In this document: piece after piece, positions 3,665 through 6,798 of the stretch | Layout: each line of letters begins with the position of its first letter | How positions within the stretch are numbered: the stretch's first letter is position 1 | Source of the DNA: Thermoplasmata archaeon | GTDB taxonomy: Archaea; Thermoplasmatota; Thermoplasmata; Thermoplasmatales; Thermoplasmataceae | Direction: 5' to 3' | DNA length: 6,798 bases | Assembly: GCA_021797025.1 (NCBI GenBank) | Contig: JAKAAK010000176.1 | Location: forward strand, 1-6,798 | Position numbers and translations under genes: made by a program | Notes under the pieces: model-generated | Told to the model about the DNA's origin: nothing | What the model saw: the letters and a program-made list of their open reading frames with translations, nothing else | The model's database searches: none

Positions 3665-5695
3665 ATGGCTGTGGACCCTGTTTGCGGAATGTATGTATCC
3701 GAGGATTCTACCATATATTCAGATAAAGATGGAGTCAGATATTATTTCTGTTCCCAGGGTTGCAAAGATAAATTCGACAAGCCAGAGAAGGAAAGCAGTG
3801 CCTTGAAAAATAAACTCATTATAGCATGGCCATTTTCTCTTGCAGTAATGTTTATTGATTATCTTTTATTTTTTCCATTCAAAAATTTTGTCCTGCTCAT
3901 ACTTGCGCTCCCCGTTCAGTTTTATGTAGGATTTGGCTTTTATCGTGGCGCTTATGAAGCTATAAAAGATAGAATGGGCAATATGGATCTTCTTATCTCC
4001 CTGGGAACCCTTACAGCATTTTTCTTTTCACTGACGGTAACGGTTGATCCCCATCTATTTCCGGTTAATTATACCTATTATGACGCCTCGGTTTTCATAA
4101 TAACCCTTATTCTCACGGGAAGCTATATTGAATCGCTTACGAAGAAAAAAGCCAATTCTTCCGCAACAACGCTCTTATCACTGTTGCCTGATAAAGTACA
4201 CATACTCAAGAACGGCTCAGCTGTGGATTTACCCATAGAATCTATGGTGCCAGGTGATATAATACAGGTAAGGCCCGGTGAGAATATTCCGGCAGATGGA
4301 ACCGTAATCGATGGATCTTCCGAGGTGGACGAGTCCATGGTTACAGGCGAGGGAGACCCTGTTCTCAAAAGCAGTGGATCAGGAGTAATATCAGGAACGG
4401 TCAACCTGAACGGGCTTATTACAGTTTCAGTGAAAGAAACAGGCAATAATTCAACTGTGAATAAAATTTATTCCATGATACAGATGGCAGCAATGGGACG
4501 GGCAAAAATCCAGAAAATATCGGATATATTCTCATCCTACTTTGTACCGATAGTGCTTGTTGCTGCAGGATCATCGGCCATTTTCTGGTACTTTTATTTG
4601 AGATCACTTGGAAATCCATTATATTTTATAATTTCGGTGCTGGTTTTTGTATCGGTGGTTGTAATAGCCTGTCCATGCGCAATAGGGCTCGCGGCTCCCA
4701 TCACCCTTCTGATCTCTTCCAATGCCTCATCCAGGGATGGCATACTGATCAAAAATTCCAGCTCCATGGACAGGCTTTCAAAAATAGATACAGTAATATT
4801 TGATAAAACAGGCACAATCACTGATAATACGCCGAAGGTTACACAGTTCAATATACATGGCGATGAACGCCTTGCCGTTTCATTGCTGTATTCAATCGAA
4901 TTGCTGTCCAACCATCCGGTGGCTGTAGCAATAAGTTCCTATCTTCAGAATAGAAATCCAGAGAAAATTGAAATAAAGGAATTCAGGGAAATTCCCGGAA
5001 CAGGTGTAAGCGGGATATTTAATGGGAAAAGCGTGGAAGCAAGGAGATTCGAGGGGCACATATCATTATTTATTGATGGAAAGGAGCTGGCATCACTGGA
5101 AATCGAGCATTCAATGAGAAAGGGAATAGAAGATGATGTGAAAAATCTTATTAGGAATCATATTAAGGTCATGATTGTTACCGGTGATACGGAAGAAAAC
5201 ACATCAGGTATTGCCAGTAAACTGGGAATAACGGAATATTACTGCTCCATGAAACCGGATTCAAAGGCCGACATTGTGAAAAAGGAGCAGGCAGATGGAA
5301 GGTATGTTATGTTCGTTGGGGATGGCATAAATGATACGGTTGCAATGAAAACAGCTGACGTAGGTGTTGCTATGGCTTCTGGATCGGATATAGCAGGAGC
5401 AACAGGTGATATTATTCTTTTGAATAATGATCTAAAAAACATTCTGAGGAGCATATATATAGGGAAATACACAATAAAAAAGATTAAGCAAAATGTTGGA
5501 TGGGCAATAGGATATAATTCAGCACTTATACCGGTTGCAGCCGGTGTGCTTGTACCGCTGCTTGGCCTGGGAATTTATTATGTGCTTCCAATATTCGCCG
5601 CGCTGGCAATGGGATTGAGCTCCACTACCGTTGTGCTGAACTCTCTCAGGCTCCGCACAAGGCTATCCAGAAACATGGATCAGGTGGTTCTATAA
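3665..5695 (+). CDS. copA: CopA, Cu+-exporting P1B-1 ATPase with N-terminal TRASH/YHS domain
   Basis: This 676-residue pump uses ATP to export Cu+ (probably also Ag+) from the cytosol. Residues 1-40 are a TRASH/YHS domain (VDPVCGM, then C7-x21-C29-x3-C33) in place of the GMxCxxC heavy-metal domain of most bacterial CopA. About eight transmembrane helices follow, at roughly 50-70, 74-95, 107-127, 138-155, 292-312, 319-350, 610-633 and 637-660. Seen motifs are the actuator VTGEGDP (226-232), the transport site CPC (336-338), DKTGT with phosphorylated D380, the HP pair 417-418, GTGVSG in the nucleotide domain, VTGD, and GDGIND (552-557). The metal-class signatures are complete: N610-x6-Y617-N618-x4-P623 in helix 7, and M649-x2-SS-x5-N659 in helix 8, which define Cu+ specificity (P1B-1). 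It is translationally coupled to copM and presumably copper-induced through CopR. The reading frame is intact with no sign of decay. Confidence 0.96.
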   Translation: MAVDPVCGMYVSEDSTIYSDKDGVRYYFCSQGCKDKFDKPEKESSALKNKLIIAWPFSLAVMFIDYLLFFPFKNFVLLILALPVQFYVGFGFYRGAYEAIKDRMGNMDLLISLGTLTAFFFSLTVTVDPHLFPVNYTYYDASVFIITLILTGSYIESLTKKKANSSATTLLSLLPDKVHILKNGSAVDLPIESMVPGDIIQVRPGENIPADGTVIDGSSEVDESMVTGEGDPVLKSSGSGVISGTVNLNGLITVSVKETGNNSTVNKIYSMIQMAAMGRAKIQKISDIFSSYFVPIVLVAAGSSAIFWYFYLRSLGNPLYFIISVLVFVSVVVIACPCAIGLAAPITLLISSNASSRDGILIKNSSSMDRLSKIDTVIFDKTGTITDNTPKVTQFNIHGDERLAVSLLYSIELLSNHPVAVAISSYLQNRNPEKIEIKEFREIPGTGVSGIFNGKSVEARRFEGHISLFIDGKELASLEIEHSMRKGIEDDVKNLIRNHIKVMIVTGDTEENTSGIASKLGITEYYCSMKPDSKADIVKKEQADGRYVMFVGDGINDTVAMKTADVGVAMASGSDIAGATGDIILLNNDLKNILRSIYIGKYTIKKIKQNVGWAIGYNSALIPVAAGVLVPLLGLGIYYVLPIFAALAMGLSSTTVVLNSLRLRTRLSRNMDQVVL

Positions 5696-5741
5696 AACTC
5701 CGGCGATTATATGAATTTATAATGGGAATAAAAATTAGATA

Positions 5742-5750
5742 AATTTATAA
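5742..5750 (+). promoter_or_regulatory. TATA box of the PEBP-family gene
   Basis: AATTTATAA is centred about 26 nt before ATG 5772, which predicts a leaderless transcript from that ATG. The identical nine bases occur 28 bp upstream at 5714-5722, so a second start or a duplicated element is possible. No convincing terminator for copA is seen in this 76-bp gap. Confidence 0.6.
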
Positions 5751-5771
5751 GTATTTTCTCGATTGATATAT

Positions 5772-6224
5772 ATGGAAATGAGGGTTATAGGGATGTCTGA
5801 AGGCCGCAGAATACCTGATAAATTTACCTGTGGCGGTAAAGATTATTCTCCGAAGATAGAGATATTTGATAGAAATGAAGAGGGATATTATTTTATAGTA
5901 ATGAACGACCCTGATGCGCCTTCAGGTCTGTTTACCCACTGGATCATTTATAATATACCTGCCGGGATGGTTACACTGGAAGAGAATATGGGAAACAAAG
6001 AGATAACAGATGATGATTATTATCAGGGCATAAACGATTTTGGCAAGCTGGGATACGGAGGGCCGTGCCCTCCCCGTGGTGATGGTGATCACAGATATTT
6101 CATTAAAATTTACAGGATGAAAGAGGCAGTGAGCAGGAAAAAAATTGATGCCGAAAATGCATATAAAATTCTGGATAAACTCACTCCGGAAGCCGAATTT
6201 TATGCAATTTACAGCAGGGAATAA
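5772..6224 (+). CDS. PEBP / YbhB-YbcL family protein (phosphatidylethanolamine-binding-like)
   Basis: This is a 150-residue cytosolic protein of the Raf-kinase-inhibitor/PEBP family. Both signature segments are present: NDPDAPSGLFTHWIIYNIPA (45-64), and GYGGPCPPRGDGDHRYF (94-110). They supply the anion-pocket residues of the family, including D46, D48, H56, the G97-P98 turn and H107. The length matches compact prokaryotic YbhB/YbcL homologues. The family binds phosphate-like or small anionic ligands, but its physiological role in archaea is unknown, and nothing here ties it to copper besides position. ATG 5772 is chosen because a TATA box sits at leaderless distance; an in-frame TTG at 5763 would add three residues. 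Its stop is 2 bp from that of the convergent aminotransferase. Confidence 0.92.
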   Translation: MEMRVIGMSEGRRIPDKFTCGGKDYSPKIEIFDRNEEGYYFIVMNDPDAPSGLFTHWIIYNIPAGMVTLEENMGNKEITDDDYYQGINDFGKLGYGGPCPPRGDGDHRYFIKIYRMKEAVSRKKIDAENAYKILDKLTPEAEFYAIYSRE

Positions 6225-6226
6225 AT

Positions 6227-6798
6227 TTATTCCATGTTTTCCAGTGCACCGATTAACTGGCTGTATGCCTCAGGAAAATCGGTACCGGTAGTACATACCC
6301 TGAGGAATGTCCCTGATATTCCAAAATATCTGGCGGGCAGGGCTATTATACCCTTCTCAGCAAGTTTTGCACTGACCGTATCTGAATCTTTTTCTGTATA
6401 TACTGAATAATCAACAAAGGAAACGGGCATTTTAAGCGGTATTTTCCCCTGGAAAAATTTCAGTTTTCCCCTGTTATTCAGGAGAACGCTATGATTTTTC
6501 CCAATTATTTCCTTTACACCGGATAGAAACCTGTCATGATTCTTTAAGACACGGTATCCTGCTGAAATATTCAGGGGTGAAACATCTTCCGTGATCAATC
6601 CCTTGAATCCTTCAAGAGCCACTGCATCTGCTTCTTCCGGGGCAACAATATATCCCAGTCTCAGATCTCCTCCACCGAAAACCTTTGTAAAGGTATTCAC
6701 TATAAAACCATTATCGTATTTGTACCTGTCAAGGCTATCCACGAATTCCATGAAGGTTTCATCTACCACCAGTGATGAATAATTTACTGGAAATTCTA
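6227..6798 (-). CDS. Class I/II PLP-dependent aminotransferase (HisC/CobD-like), C-terminal half, cut by window edge
   Basis: The frame is open to the right edge, giving about 190 residues that correspond to the second half of a roughly 350-residue fold-type I aminotransferase. SLVVDETFMEF near the edge is the strand carrying the aspartate that holds the PLP pyridine nitrogen (codon 6761-6763). NTFTKVFGGGDLRLGYIV contains the Schiff-base lysine (codon 6683-6685) and the arginine of the R.GY motif that contacts the PLP phosphate (codon 6659-6661). The C-terminal TFLRVCTTGTDFPEAYSQLI carries the arginine expected to bind the substrate carboxylate. The pattern is closest to histidinol-phosphate aminotransferase and threonine-phosphate decarboxylase (CobD), but substrate cannot be decided from this half. 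A GTG at 6769 is inside the conserved VVDE strand and is not the true start. The stop nearly touches that of the PEBP gene, so the two transcripts probably overlap. Confidence 0.9.
   Translation of the reverse strand, partial: EFPVNYSSLVVDETFMEFVDSLDRYKYDNGFIVNTFTKVFGGGDLRLGYIVAPEEADAVALEGFKGLITEDVSPLNISAGYRVLKNHDRFLSGVKEIIGKNHSVLLNNRGKLKFFQGKIPLKMPVSFVDYSVYTEKDSDTVSAKLAEKGIIALPARYFGISGTFLRVCTTGTDFPEAYSQLIGALENME

Noticed and set aside
4123..5472. Several minus-strand open frames of 66-107 codons inside copA
   Set aside because: copA is a full-length, motif-complete ATPase; these are antisense shadows without start signals.
6767..6769. GTG 6769 as start of a short 180-residue aminotransferase-like gene
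   Set aside because: The frame stays open to the window edge and this GTG lies inside the conserved VVDE strand, so the gene is simply cut by the window, not truncated.
6591..6782. Plus-strand open frame of 63 codons opposite the aminotransferase
   Set aside because: The minus-strand frame holds the PLP lysine and aspartate motifs; the plus frame is a shadow.

Overview
The window looks like chromosomal DNA of a thermoacidophilic euryarchaeon of the order Thermoplasmatales (a Ferroplasma/Acidiplasma-like organism is my best guess). The basis is an AT-rich archaeal sequence with TATA boxes about 23-26 nt before start codons (leaderless mRNAs), GGTGA Shine-Dalgarno sites only before internal operon genes, a long respiratory Rieske protein next to cytochrome b, a minimal TatA-TatC pair, and an archaeal copper operon built on TRASH/YHS domains. 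The placement is inference; no rRNA or marker gene is present.

Region 1 (1-1282, minus strand) is a respiratory operon. A Rieske iron-sulfur protein with a KR-type Tat signal anchor is followed 9 bp later by the N-terminus of a cytochrome b that runs off the left edge. Together they would form the core of a quinol-oxidising bc-type complex. Region 2 (1391-2546, plus strand) is divergent: tatA and tatC, one base apart, encode the translocase that folded Rieske proteins need. The 108-bp divergent promoter region has one TATA-like element per direction and a perfect 12-bp palindrome roughly midway between them. The layout suggests that the complex and its export machinery are regulated together.

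Region 3 (2526-5695) is the copper-handling block. An Lrp-like winged-helix regulator with a C-terminal TRASH metal-sensing domain (copR type), a 44-residue TRASH protein (copM/copT/copZ type) and a Cu+-class P1B ATPase (copA) lie in order on the plus strand. All three carry a Cys-x19-21-Cys-x3-Cys module, so sensor, carrier and pump share one metal-binding fold. copM and copA appear to be transcribed from their own leaderless promoter, with a small inverted repeat just upstream of its TATA box. Divergent from copR is an unrecognised 107-residue protein with three clustered cysteines. Its start region and that of copR both carry TGCA-centred palindromes, which makes it a candidate extra member of the copper regulon.

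Region 4 (5696-6798) holds a PEBP/YbhB-family protein on its own promoter. It converges, with only 2 bp between stop codons, on the C-terminal half of a class I/II PLP-dependent aminotransferase (HisC/CobD-like) that runs off the right edge. No RNA gene, insertion sequence, CRISPR array or broken gene was seen, and no gene-free stretch exceeds about 110 bp.
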